Source of the DNA: JAHCHG01 sp965214585
GTDB lineage: Bacteria > Acidobacteriota > Blastocatellia > Pyrinomonadales > Pyrinomonadaceae
DNA: 64,000 bases
Reading direction: 5' to 3'
Assembly: GCA_965214585.1 (NCBI GenBank)
Contig: OZ243957.1
Coordinates: 3,286,001-3,350,000, forward strand
Position 1 is the stretch's first letter. The number at the start of each line of letters is the position of its first letter. A program made the position numbers and the translations under genes. The notes under the pieces are model-generated. The model ran no database searches. It was given only the letters and a program-made list of their open reading frames with translations, and was not told where the DNA came from. This document shows, one piece after another, positions 23,068-31,316 of the stretch.

Positions 23068-24204
23068 ATGGAAAAAAATAACAACAACGGAATCACAATA
23101 ACTTTCGATGAGCCGCGCGTAACCGGAGCGAAAATTAAAGTTATCGGAGTCGGCGGCGGCGGCGGAAATGCCGTTGATCGAATGATCGAGGCGGGAATTC
23201 AAGGAGTCGAATTCATCGTTGCCAATACCGATTTACAGGCACTCAACACTTCCAAAGCACCGATGAAAATTCAGCTTGGCAGCGAACTCACGCGCGGACT
23301 CGGCGCGGGAGCAAATCCGCAGGTCGGGCGGCAGGCGGCGATTGAAGACACGGAAAAGATTATGGACGTTCTGGAAGGCGCGGATATGGTTTTCGTAACA
23401 ACCGGATTGGGCGGCGGCACGGGAACGGGCGCAGCACCCGTAATTGCCGCGCTTGCCATCGAACTCGGCGCATTGACCGTCGCCGTTGTGACCAAACCGT
23501 TTGAAGTCGAAGGCAAAAAGCGTATGCGTCAGGCGGAAGAAGGTTTGGCGGAAATGCGCGGTTGTGTTGATACGATTATTACGATTCCGAACTCGAAATT
23601 AAAATCCGTTCAGGAGAAAATTACCGTTGACAACGCTTTTCAAAGTGCGAACGAGATACTTTTGCAGGCGGTTCAGGGAATCAGCAATCTGATTACCGTT
23701 TCGGGCGTGATTAATCTCGATTTTGCCGACGTAAAATCGGTAATGCAGGGAATGGGCGTGGCGTTGATGGGAATCGGCGAAGCGACAGGCGACGGCGCGG
23801 CGGTTAAAGCAATGAAAACGGCTCTCGATTCGAGATTGCTTGAAGAAAATTCGATTAAGGGCGCACGCGGCGCGTTGATTAATATTACTGGTTCAAAAGA
23901 TATGTCGCTGCTCGATCTGGAAGAAGCCATTTCGCAGGTTCACAAAGAAGCCGACGAAGATGCCAACATAATTTTCGGAACGGTTTTTGACGAAAGTATG
24001 GAAGATAAAGTTAAGGTTACGCTGATCGCAACCGGCTTTGACAGCGAAATTTACGCAACCGACGCGCAGACATCCGGTAATGGAAATACGGCTGCCGCTT
24101 CCGCCGCTAACTCGGTTCAGCCGAATTACGAAAGAACCGAGAAAAAAGAAGACGAAGAAGAAGATTTGGAAAAACCGACATTTTTGCGCCGTCAGGTTGA
24201 TTAA
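23068..24204 (+). CDS. ftsZ: Cell division GTPase FtsZ
   Basis: 378 residues. 'KIKVIGVGGGGGNAVDRMIEAG' opens the GTPase domain; 'GLGGGTGTGAAPVIA' (about 113-127) is the tubulin signature; 'NLDFADVKSVMQGMG' is the T7 loop completing the active site of the next subunit. A short acidic linker precedes the C-terminal 'LEKPTFLRRQVD' peptide that binds FtsA and other partners. FtsZ forms the division ring. Last gene of the dcw cluster. Confidence 0.98.
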   Translation: MEKNNNNGITITFDEPRVTGAKIKVIGVGGGGGNAVDRMIEAGIQGVEFIVANTDLQALNTSKAPMKIQLGSELTRGLGAGANPQVGRQAAIEDTEKIMDVLEGADMVFVTTGLGGGTGTGAAPVIAALAIELGALTVAVVTKPFEVEGKKRMRQAEEGLAEMRGCVDTIITIPNSKLKSVQEKITVDNAFQSANEILLQAVQGISNLITVSGVINLDFADVKSVMQGMGVALMGIGEATGDGAAVKAMKTALDSRLLEENSIKGARGALINITGSKDMSLLDLEEAISQVHKEADEDANIIFGTVFDESMEDKVKVTLIATGFDSEIYATDAQTSGNGNTAAASAANSVQPNYERTEKKEDEEEDLEKPTFLRRQVD

Positions 24205-24285
24205 TCGTCAAAAGCAAAAACTTTAATAAAAATAAACCTTTCGTTGTTAAAATTTCCTCATATATAACTAAAAGGTGAGGAAAAA

Positions 24286-24567
24286 ATGAGAGACAGATAC
24301 AATAAAAATTACGAAAAATCGGGAAGAAATTCAGAATCGGGCGGCAAACAGCCGCCGCCTTCGGAAACGCACGCGGAAACTTACTATTATAAAAAGCAGA
24401 TGGACGCGCGGACAAAAATGGTCTTTGTTTTGCAGGACGGCGAAACAATCGAAGGCATAATTGATTGGTATGATATTGACGCATTAAAGATCAGCCGCCA
24501 AGACGCGCCTAAAATTCTGCTTCTTAAACACAACATAAAATATCTTTATAAAGCGGATAATAATTAA
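24286..24567 (+). CDS. Divergent Hfq-like Sm protein
   Basis: 93 residues with a disordered polar N terminus (1-30) and an Sm-like fold (about 35-90). 'YYYKKQMDARTKMVFVLQDGETIEGIIDWYDIDALKI' corresponds to Sm1, with the 'F-L-x-D/N-G-x-x-x-x-G' pattern. 'APKILLLKHNIKYLYKAD' corresponds to Sm2, where canonical Hfq has Y/F-K-H-A. It probably binds RNA as a ring and could act with small RNAs. A strong ribosome site (AGGTGAGG) precedes the ATG. It lies 81 bp after ftsZ and upstream of pdxA. Family placement good, function inferred. Confidence 0.78.
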   Translation: MRDRYNKNYEKSGRNSESGGKQPPPSETHAETYYYKKQMDARTKMVFVLQDGETIEGIIDWYDIDALKISRQDAPKILLLKHNIKYLYKADNN

Positions 24568-24618
24568 ATTTTCGTCAGCGAAAATTCTAAAACCCGGCTT
24601 ATAGCAAACCTAAATAAA

Positions 24619-25620
24619 TTGGCTCAGGATAAATCATCTATACCGACAATCGGAATAACAATGGGAGATGCCGCCGGAATCGGCGCGGAAGTCGTTCTCA
24701 AGGCACTTTCCGATAAAACTTTGAATGATTTATGCCGCCCGGTAATCGTCGGCGATTTGAAATTTTTACGGAAAACCGCCGCCGATTTGGATTTGCAGAT
24801 GGATTTTGTCCGCGTCGAAGATGATTTTGATCTTGATACGGACAAATTTGCCGTTTTCGATCTGAAAAATCTCCCGGACAATGTAAAAACCGGCGTAGAA
24901 AACGCTGTTTCGGGAAAGGCTTCCGCAGAATATATCGAATGGGCGGTCAAACTCTGGAAGCAGGGAAAAATCGAAGCGATCTGCACCGCGCCGATCAACA
25001 AAAAATCGCTTTCGATGGGCGGTTACGATTATCCCGGACACACGGAATTTCTCGCGCATCTGACCGATACAAAGAAGTTTGCAATGAGTTTTTTTGCGGA
25101 CAAACTTTGCGTCATACTGCTCTCGACGCACGTTTCGCTTCGCCAAGCAATCGAACTGATTACAAGGGAAAACCTGATCGAATTAATAAAATTTTCTCAC
25201 GAATCTCTGTCAAAATTACTAAAACGCGACGCGAAAATCGCCGTTGCCGGTCTTAATCCGCACGCTTCCGAATTCGGTATGTTCGGAAATGAAGAAGAAG
25301 AGCAGATAATTCCGGCAATCGAAGAATGCCGCGAAAAATACGGAATAGACGTTTCGGGCGCGTATTCGCCGGACACGATTTTTCTGCGCGGTTACGGCGG
25401 GGAATTTGATGCGGTGATCGCCTGTTATCACGATCAGGCGACAATCGCCGTAAAGTGCCTGTCTTTCGGAGCTTCGGTCAATGTTACGCTCGGCTTGCCG
25501 CTGATCCGCACGTCGGTTGACCACGGAACGGCTTACGATATTGCGGGGAAAAATCTGGCAGATGCCGCGAGTATGAAACAAGCGATAAAATTGGCGGCGG
25601 ATTTGTTAAAAAATCGCTGA
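24619..25620 (+). CDS. pdxA: 4-hydroxythreonine-4-phosphate dehydrogenase PdxA
   Basis: 333 residues from a TTG start; the next ATG would cut into the conserved 'GITMGDAAGIGAEV'. 'GYDYPGHTEFLAHLT' and 'GLNPHASEFGMFGNEEEEQIIPAIE' carry the metal-binding histidines; 'CYHDQATIAVKCLSFGASVNVTLGLPLIRTSVDHGTAYDIAG' is the C-terminal active-site region. The enzyme oxidises 4-phosphohydroxy-L-threonine in pyridoxal phosphate synthesis. No other vitamin B6 gene is adjacent. Confidence 0.95.
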   Translation: MAQDKSSIPTIGITMGDAAGIGAEVVLKALSDKTLNDLCRPVIVGDLKFLRKTAADLDLQMDFVRVEDDFDLDTDKFAVFDLKNLPDNVKTGVENAVSGKASAEYIEWAVKLWKQGKIEAICTAPINKKSLSMGGYDYPGHTEFLAHLTDTKKFAMSFFADKLCVILLSTHVSLRQAIELITRENLIELIKFSHESLSKLLKRDAKIAVAGLNPHASEFGMFGNEEEEQIIPAIEECREKYGIDVSGAYSPDTIFLRGYGGEFDAVIACYHDQATIAVKCLSFGASVNVTLGLPLIRTSVDHGTAYDIAGKNLADAASMKQAIKLAADLLKNR

Positions 25621-25710
25621 AACATTTTCCGCATTTGATAAAAATCGTTTTTTTGATTATGTTCAGCAGATTTTATGCGGTAAAATTTGTGCAATAGTAT
25701 TTAAAAGATA

Positions 25711-26106
25711 ATGAATAGTGAAATAAACAGCGGACAACCGCAAATTTTAATTGCCGATGATGATCCGGCGATTTTAAGATTGGTTAAAGCGGTGGTCGAA
25801 AAGGAAGGTTACACGGTGCTTGCCGCACGCGACGGAAAAGAGGCTTATAAACTTTTGCAGGGCGGCGAACCGTTTGCCGCAGCTATTTTCGATGTCGTGA
25901 TGCCGTATATACAAGGCACGGAACTCGTGCGCTATATGCAGTCGGAGAAAAAGTTGATGACGATTCCGGTAATTATTATGACGGCGGAACAGAATCCGCG
26001 TCTTTCATCCGACAGTTTTTCAGCCGGCGCGGTTGCTTTTCTTCCCAAACCTTTTACGACATCGCAATTGCAGACGATGGTTCGGATGTTTGTCAAGAAA
26101 AATTAA
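25711..26106 (+). CDS. Stand-alone response regulator (REC domain)
   Basis: 131 residues of a single receiver domain. 'LIADDDPAILRLVKAVV' contains the acidic pocket, 'AAIFDVVMPYIQGTELV' holds the phosphorylatable Asp (about residue 58), 'IIMTAE' the conserved Thr and 'FLPKPF' the Lys. No output domain. It may relay signals or act by protein contact with the next regulator, from which it is separated by repeat element J. Cognate kinase not adjacent. Confidence 0.9.
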   Translation: MNSEINSGQPQILIADDDPAILRLVKAVVEKEGYTVLAARDGKEAYKLLQGGEPFAAAIFDVVMPYIQGTELVRYMQSEKKLMTIPVIIMTAEQNPRLSSDSFSAGAVAFLPKPFTTSQLQTMVRMFVKKN

Positions 26107-26267
26107 AAGGTAAAAGGTAAAAAGTTAAAGGGAAAAGGTTAAAATAGACTTTAATTTTTACAAAATCATTTTTATATATATTTCTAAATAAAAACCTTTA
26201 ATCGCAAACGAAAACTTGCGCTGTTTTTAATCCTTTACCTTTACCCTTTTACCTTTTAACCCTTTTA
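26105..26267. repeat. Inverted heptad-repeat element J (between two response regulators)
   Basis: Left arm at 26105-26139: AAAAGGT, AAAAGGT, AAAAAGT, TAAAGGG, AAAAGGT, beginning inside the upstream stop codon. Right arm at about 26231-26267: CCTTTA/CCCTTTT/ACCTTTT units of 6-7 bp. The loop is about 90 bp and AT-rich. Confidence 0.8.
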
Positions 26268-26297
26268 TGAGTATTTACAATAAGGAGCGAAATTTTT

Positions 26298-27902
26298 GTG
26301 TCAAAACGAAAACTGCTGTTAGCTGATGATTCGATTACGATTCAAAAGGTCGTAAATCTGACGTTTGCCGACGAGGGAATCGAAGTGATTTCCGTCGGCG
26401 ACGGCGACGAAGCGATGAGAAAATTTACCGAAGCCGCGCCGGATTTGGTGATGGCTGACGTGAATATGCCCGGAATGGACGGATACAGCATTTGCAAAAT
26501 GATCAAAGCGGATGAAACTACCAGAGAAATTCCGGTAATTCTGCTTGTCGGATCGTTCGAGCCTTTTGATGAGGAAAAAGCCCGCCACGCCGGAGCAGAT
26601 GATTTTCTGACAAAACCTTTTCAATCCATTCGTCAGTTGGTTCATAAAGTTTCAACCCTGCTCGATCAGCAAAACGACGAATCCGATTCCGAAAGTGAAA
26701 ATTACGAATTTTCTCAAGCGGAAACTGCGGAAGAACTGCATTCCGAACTGCATATTTCCGACGAATTGGGCGACGCGGGAATGGACGACGAAACGATTAT
26801 GACCGATCAGATCGGCACGATTCCGTCAAATGAATATCAAAAATTTGAATCGGGCGCGGAAACAACGCGAAAATTTGCCGGTGAAACATATCCAAGTGAA
26901 CTGCAAACAAACACGGACGATTATTTTTCGATAAATTCGGACTTGGAAACTCAAACGCCCCACATTATCGAAGCCGAAACCGAGCCTCTGTCTGAGGATG
27001 CCTTTGGTGAAATCATAGAAAATTCGAGTTTAAATTTGCCGGAGCAGAAAATATACGATTTTGCCGACGATGCAGACAGCGATTTTGACGTTCAGACCGA
27101 AAATGACAGCGATGTAAAAGATTTGATTAAACAGAGCTATTCGACAATCTCCGAACCCGTTGCTTCCCAAGACATTCAGGCTTCCGCAGAAGTCGGGATG
27201 CCGCCGGAAACATTTCAAGAGAACACCGATTCGATAATAGCTGAAACGCGCGAGGCATATCAGGATGATTTGGATTCGATAAATGAGATGATCGAAACAC
27301 ATCAAGACGGCATTTCAACGGAAACAACAAATGAAATCGGCAAAGCCCATCTGGAAAACGCCGACGCGCCACACGAATCGCCCGAAATAACACAGGAAAC
27401 AGCCGGCGAACTTTTCGATTTTGATGACTTTAATTTGTTAGAAATACCGAAAACACCTGAAGAAGAAACTTCTAAAGATTTTTCCGATTCGGAAAATGAA
27501 ACAGAGCAGAAATTAGCAAAACAGGAAACTCAAATTGAATCATTCGGCACTCAGCCGTTAAACGAAATTCAACAGCAAAACGATCAGAAAATCGCAATTG
27601 AAAGCGAAGAATTATCCCCCGACAACAGATTTACTGCCGATTATTCCGAATCAGCCGAAATTAATAATAAATCCGCTGTCAGCGAGCAGAGCGAAGAAAC
27701 TAATACGCAAAGCGGTGAAGAAACATCTTATATGGATTCAGAACTTTTAGAAAAATTCTCCCCGCAGGTTATCGAAGCTATCGCCGAAAAAGTGTTTGAA
27801 AAACTTTCTTATCGCGTGTTAAAGGAAGTCGCCGATCTGGTAGCTCCGCAGATGGCGAATTTAATCGTCAAAAAAATTAAAGAGGAGAACGCGAGAGAAT
27901 AG
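26298..27902 (+). CDS. Response regulator with long acidic linker and C-terminal helical domain
   Basis: 534 residues from a GTG start with AAGGAG upstream. Residues 1-120 are a receiver domain ('LLADDSITIQKVVNLTFADEGIEV', 'PDLVMADVNMPGMDG', 'LLVGSFE', 'FLTKPFQ'). Residues about 125-480 are very rich in Glu, Ser, Thr, Asp and Gln and are probably disordered. The last 55 residues ('LEKFSPQVIEAIAEKVFEKLSYRVLKEVADLVAPQMANLIVKKIKEE') form amphipathic helices resembling a tail common in acidobacterial regulators. There is no DNA-binding domain, so output is probably by protein interaction. Target unknown. Confidence 0.85.
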   Translation: MSKRKLLLADDSITIQKVVNLTFADEGIEVISVGDGDEAMRKFTEAAPDLVMADVNMPGMDGYSICKMIKADETTREIPVILLVGSFEPFDEEKARHAGADDFLTKPFQSIRQLVHKVSTLLDQQNDESDSESENYEFSQAETAEELHSELHISDELGDAGMDDETIMTDQIGTIPSNEYQKFESGAETTRKFAGETYPSELQTNTDDYFSINSDLETQTPHIIEAETEPLSEDAFGEIIENSSLNLPEQKIYDFADDADSDFDVQTENDSDVKDLIKQSYSTISEPVASQDIQASAEVGMPPETFQENTDSIIAETREAYQDDLDSINEMIETHQDGISTETTNEIGKAHLENADAPHESPEITQETAGELFDFDDFNLLEIPKTPEEETSKDFSDSENETEQKLAKQETQIESFGTQPLNEIQQQNDQKIAIESEELSPDNRFTADYSESAEINNKSAVSEQSEETNTQSGEETSYMDSELLEKFSPQVIEAIAEKVFEKLSYRVLKEVADLVAPQMANLIVKKIKEENARE

Positions 27903-28057
27903 AAACTTTTACAATAATAAAATTTTCGGTTAGTTTTCGCCAACGGATGAAAACTAACCGTTTTTATTTTAGAATATCTTCATTAAATTTTAGTTTTGAA
28001 TAGCTCGTTTTCAGCTTATTCATCAAACCGTTTAACAATAAATAATCAATAAAATCA

Positions 28058-30991
28058 ATGGAATTAGCAAAACAATACGATCCGAAAAAAGCCGAAGAAA
28101 ATCATTACAAGCGTTGGGAAGAGCGCGGATGTTTCGCGCCGGAGATCAACGAAAACCGGGACGCGCCAAAGTATTCAATCGTCATTCCGCCGCCGAACGT
28201 AACGGGAAATCTGCATATCGGACACGCGCTCCAACATACTCTGATGGATGTTTTGACGCGCCGCAAACGGATGCTCGGCTATCGCACTCTGTTTGTTCCG
28301 GGAATTGATCACGCGGGAATTTCGACGCAGTTGATGGTTACGCGGCAGCTGAAAAAGGAAGAAGGAAAAACGCCGCAGGAGATTGGCAGAGAAGCGTTTG
28401 TCGGAAAAGTCTGGGAATGGAAAGACAAATACGGCGGCGAGATTTTGCGGCAGATTCGGCGCGAAGGACTCTCGGTTGATTGGTCGCGTTTGCGTTTTAC
28501 GTTGGACGAAAATTTGTCGAAAGCCGTAACAAATGTTTTTGTCCGGTTGTATAAAGAAGGCTCGATTTATCGGGGTGCGCGAATCGTCAATTGGTGTCCG
28601 AACGATAAAACCGTTTTGTCCGATCTGGAAGTTCAGGATTTGGAGAAAAAGGACGGGAAATTATATTTTTTGCGGTATCCGATTTTTGAGGGAGAAAGGG
28701 AGAAAGGGAAAAAGGGAGAAAGGGAAGCGCGGGAATTTTTGGTTGTTGCGACGACGCGCCCGGAAACGATGCTCGGCGACACGGCGGTTGCGGTTAATCC
28801 GAACGATGAACGCTATCAGGATTTTATCGGCAAGACAATTATGCTTCCTTTGGCAAACCGCGAAATTCCGATTATTGCCGATGAATATGTCGAAACGGAA
28901 TTCGGAACGGGCGCGGTAAAAATCACTCCGGCGCACGATCCGAACGATTATGAAATCGGTCTGCGCCACGATTTGCCGCAGATAATCATAATGAATGACG
29001 ACGCGACAATGAACGAAGCGGCGGGCGCGGAATTTGTCGGTTTAGACCGATACAAAGCGAGAAAATTAGTTGTCGAAAAATTTGAAGAACTCGAATTGCT
29101 GGAGAAAATAGAAGATTATGAAATTGTTCTGCCGATTTGCGAACGCTGTAAAACCGTTGTCGAAACATTAATTTCCGAACAATGGTGGGTAAAAATGGAC
29201 GAAATGCGCGACGCGGCTCTGGAATTAAAACGCGAAAAAGATTATCCGCGCTTTACTCCGCACAATCCGAACACGAAAGTTTACACCGATTGGCTCGAAA
29301 ACTTACGCGATTGGACGATTTCGCGTCAGCTTTGGTGGGGACACCAGATTCCGGCTTGGTATGACGAAAACGGCAAAGTTTACGTCGCGCATTCGTTTGA
29401 AGAAGCCGCAAAACAAGCGGGAACGGAAAATTTAACGCAGGACGAAGACGTTTTGGATACTTGGTTTTCTTCGTGGCTGTGGTCGTTTTCAACTTTGGGT
29501 TGGACGGGGGAAGAAGACGGGGAGACGGGGAGACGGGGAGACGGGGAGACGCGGAGATGGAGAGATGAGGAGATTTCGTCTGAATCTATCTCCGCGTCCC
29601 CGCGTCTCCTTGTCTCCGCGTCAGAAGACTTAGCCGCTTTCCATCCGACCGACGTTCTGATAACCGCCCGCGACATAATTTATCTGTGGGTTTCGCGGAT
29701 GGTTATGTCCGCCTTGAAATTTGTCGGCGAGCGTCCGTTTGACGATGTTTATATTACGGGAACGGTTCTCGCGCCCGACGGTCAGCGGATGTCGAAGACG
29801 AAAGGGAACGGCGTTGATCCGCTTGATGTTTTCGAGCAATACGGCGTTGACGCGACTCGTATGACTTTGGCGGGTTCTGCGACGGGCGCGGATTTTGCTT
29901 GGCGCGATGAAAAGGTCGAATCTTTCCGCAATTTCGCCAATAAAATCTGGAACGCGACGCGGTTTTGCTTATTAAATTCCGAAGGCGCGTCAGTTGATCC
30001 GGCGGTAATATCGGAACAGGAAGCGATAGCAACTGGTTCAATCGCCGATAAATGGATTATTTCGCGCCTCAATAAAACCGCCATCGAAGTCAACGACGCG
30101 CTCGACAAATACGCTTTTCACCAAGCGGTTGATCGGCTTTATCATTTCTTTTGGGACGATTTTTGCGATTGGTATATCGAATTGGTCAAAGACGAGATTT
30201 CGGATTACAATTCTCAAATTTCAGATGAAAAAGGCGGAAACCCGACAGTTATGGAGGGTGCTTTCGATAAAGGCAAAAATCCGACAGTTGCGAATGATGC
30301 AAAAAATGCTCAAGTAGAAGCTCGAACAAAAATCATCACAATTTTAGAACAATCTCTGCGCCTGCTTCATCCGTTTATGCCGTTTTTGACCGAAGAACTT
30401 TGGGGCAAACTGCCGAACACGAATGCGGCTTTGCACAATTCGGCTTATAAAAACGCCGATGCGACGATTATGCTGGCAGATTTTCCGACGGGAAATGCTG
30501 ATTTAATTGATGAAAAAGCCGAAACGGAAATGCGGACGATCATCGAATTGATTACAAAAATTCGCAATATTCGGGCTGAAATGCAGATCAAACCGTCGGA
30601 TAAAATAGCAATTCACATCGCATCTGACGAAAAAACCGCAGAAATTTTCCGCGAAAATGAATTGCAGATTTTGAAGTTAGCCAGAGCGAATGAAATAATT
30701 TCAGGCGAAAATCTCGATGTTCCGAAAGCGTCGGCAAAAGGCATTTTGACGAACGGCGCGGAAATCGCCGTGCCGCTTGAAGGCTTGATTGATTTTGAAA
30801 AAGAACGCGGGCGCGTGCAGAATCAGATTGACAAATTGGAAGCCGAAGGCGAAAAATTGAGCAAGCAATTGTCCAATAAAAATTTCGTCGAAAAAGCACC
30901 GACGGAAAAAGTCGAAGCCGTCAGAGAAAGAGTCGCGGAAATCGAGATGCAGACGAAGGCTTTAAGCGAGAATTTGGAGAATTTGGGTTGA
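28058..30991 (+). CDS. valS: Valyl-tRNA synthetase with three in-frame repeat insertions
   Basis: 977 residues. Class I signatures are 'PPPNVTGNLHIGHALQHT' (HIGH, about 45-62) and 'GQRMSKTKGNGVDPLD' (KMSKS, about 575). The editing domain has 'ATTRPETMLGDTAVAV', and the C terminus is a coiled coil ('VQNQIDKLEAEGEKLSKQLSNKNF'). It charges tRNA-Val and edits mischarged threonine. Three stretches have no counterpart in typical ValRS. Residues about 211-223 (Glu/Lys/Gly, from GGGAGAAA repeats) and about 487-522 (from GGGGAGAC repeats and their inverse) are two of them. The third is about 724-745, with 'NPTV' encoded twice. The catalytic motifs are intact, so the gene is probably functional. Confidence 0.95.
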   Translation: MELAKQYDPKKAEENHYKRWEERGCFAPEINENRDAPKYSIVIPPPNVTGNLHIGHALQHTLMDVLTRRKRMLGYRTLFVPGIDHAGISTQLMVTRQLKKEEGKTPQEIGREAFVGKVWEWKDKYGGEILRQIRREGLSVDWSRLRFTLDENLSKAVTNVFVRLYKEGSIYRGARIVNWCPNDKTVLSDLEVQDLEKKDGKLYFLRYPIFEGEREKGKKGEREAREFLVVATTRPETMLGDTAVAVNPNDERYQDFIGKTIMLPLANREIPIIADEYVETEFGTGAVKITPAHDPNDYEIGLRHDLPQIIIMNDDATMNEAAGAEFVGLDRYKARKLVVEKFEELELLEKIEDYEIVLPICERCKTVVETLISEQWWVKMDEMRDAALELKREKDYPRFTPHNPNTKVYTDWLENLRDWTISRQLWWGHQIPAWYDENGKVYVAHSFEEAAKQAGTENLTQDEDVLDTWFSSWLWSFSTLGWTGEEDGETGRRGDGETRRWRDEEISSESISASPRLLVSASEDLAAFHPTDVLITARDIIYLWVSRMVMSALKFVGERPFDDVYITGTVLAPDGQRMSKTKGNGVDPLDVFEQYGVDATRMTLAGSATGADFAWRDEKVESFRNFANKIWNATRFCLLNSEGASVDPAVISEQEAIATGSIADKWIISRLNKTAIEVNDALDKYAFHQAVDRLYHFFWDDFCDWYIELVKDEISDYNSQISDEKGGNPTVMEGAFDKGKNPTVANDAKNAQVEARTKIITILEQSLRLLHPFMPFLTEELWGKLPNTNAALHNSAYKNADATIMLADFPTGNADLIDEKAETEMRTIIELITKIRNIRAEMQIKPSDKIAIHIASDEKTAEIFRENELQILKLARANEIISGENLDVPKASAKGILTNGAEIAVPLEGLIDFEKERGRVQNQIDKLEAEGEKLSKQLSNKNFVEKAPTEKVEAVRERVAEIEMQTKALSENLENLG
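28690..28728 (+). repeat. 8-bp tandem repeat inside valS editing domain
   Basis: About five copies of GGGAGAAA (one variant GGGAAAAA) in tandem, translated as an Arg/Glu/Lys/Gly run just before the 'ATTRPETMLGD' editing motif. The 8-bp period is not a multiple of three, so each repeat unit is read in a different frame. Confidence 0.85.
29516..29623 (+). repeat. Inverted 8-bp repeat element inside valS catalytic region
   Basis: Seven GACGGGGA-type units (29516-29571; later ones drift to GATGGAGA) are followed by a 17-bp loop and four inverse units (TCTCCGCG, TCCCCGCG, TCTCCTTG, TCTCCGCG at 29589-29620). The arms can pair over about 32 bp. The whole element is translated in frame and adds about 36 residues between 'FSTLGW' and 'FHPTDVLITARDI'. 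Confidence 0.9.
30242..30289 (+). repeat. Direct repeat CCGACAGTT inside valS anticodon-binding region
   Basis: CCGACAGTT occurs at 30242-30250 and 30281-30289, 39 bp apart, within an in-frame insertion that separates the 'FCDWYIELVKDEI' helix from 'ILEQSLRLLHPFMPF'. It does not share the short-word structure of the other arrays and may be a different repeat family. Confidence 0.55.
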
Positions 30992-31021
30992 CTTTGTGTG
31001 TTAAAATCGAGGAATTAAAAA

Positions 31022-31285
31022 ATGTCTAATACTTTAACAATCGAATATACGGATGATGTTTTGTTTTCGCTCGGACTTTCCGACAGAGAATTTTCCAGAG
31101 AAGCAAAATTTCTGCTTGCCGCAAAACTTTATGAGTTGGGCAGACTTTCTTCGGGCAAAGCCGCGAAACTTGCCGAAATGCAGAGAGTCGAGTTTTTGTT
31201 TTCGTTATCAAAAGTCGGTGTTCCGTTGAGCAATCTGAAAATCGAGGATTTGGCGGATGAATTAAAATTTGCGTTCGATGAGTAA
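31022..31285 (+). CDS. UPF0175 family small protein (antitoxin-like)
   Basis: 87 residues. The helical pattern 'SDREFSREAKFLLAAKLYELGRLSSGKAAKLAEMQRVEFLFSLSKVGVP' is the UPF0175 signature, which includes a helix-turn-helix-like segment ('SSGKAAKLAEMQRVEF'). Members often pair with a PIN-domain toxin encoded downstream. No such partner is seen here, since the next gene encodes an exported protein. So it is an orphan antitoxin-like gene or has another role. Short gap (30 bp) after valS. Confidence 0.78.
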   Translation: MSNTLTIEYTDDVLFSLGLSDREFSREAKFLLAAKLYELGRLSSGKAAKLAEMQRVEFLFSLSKVGVPLSNLKIEDLADELKFAFDE

Positions 31286-31316
31286 AATAATTGTGTGTCG
31301 GAGGTTTCAAAATCAA

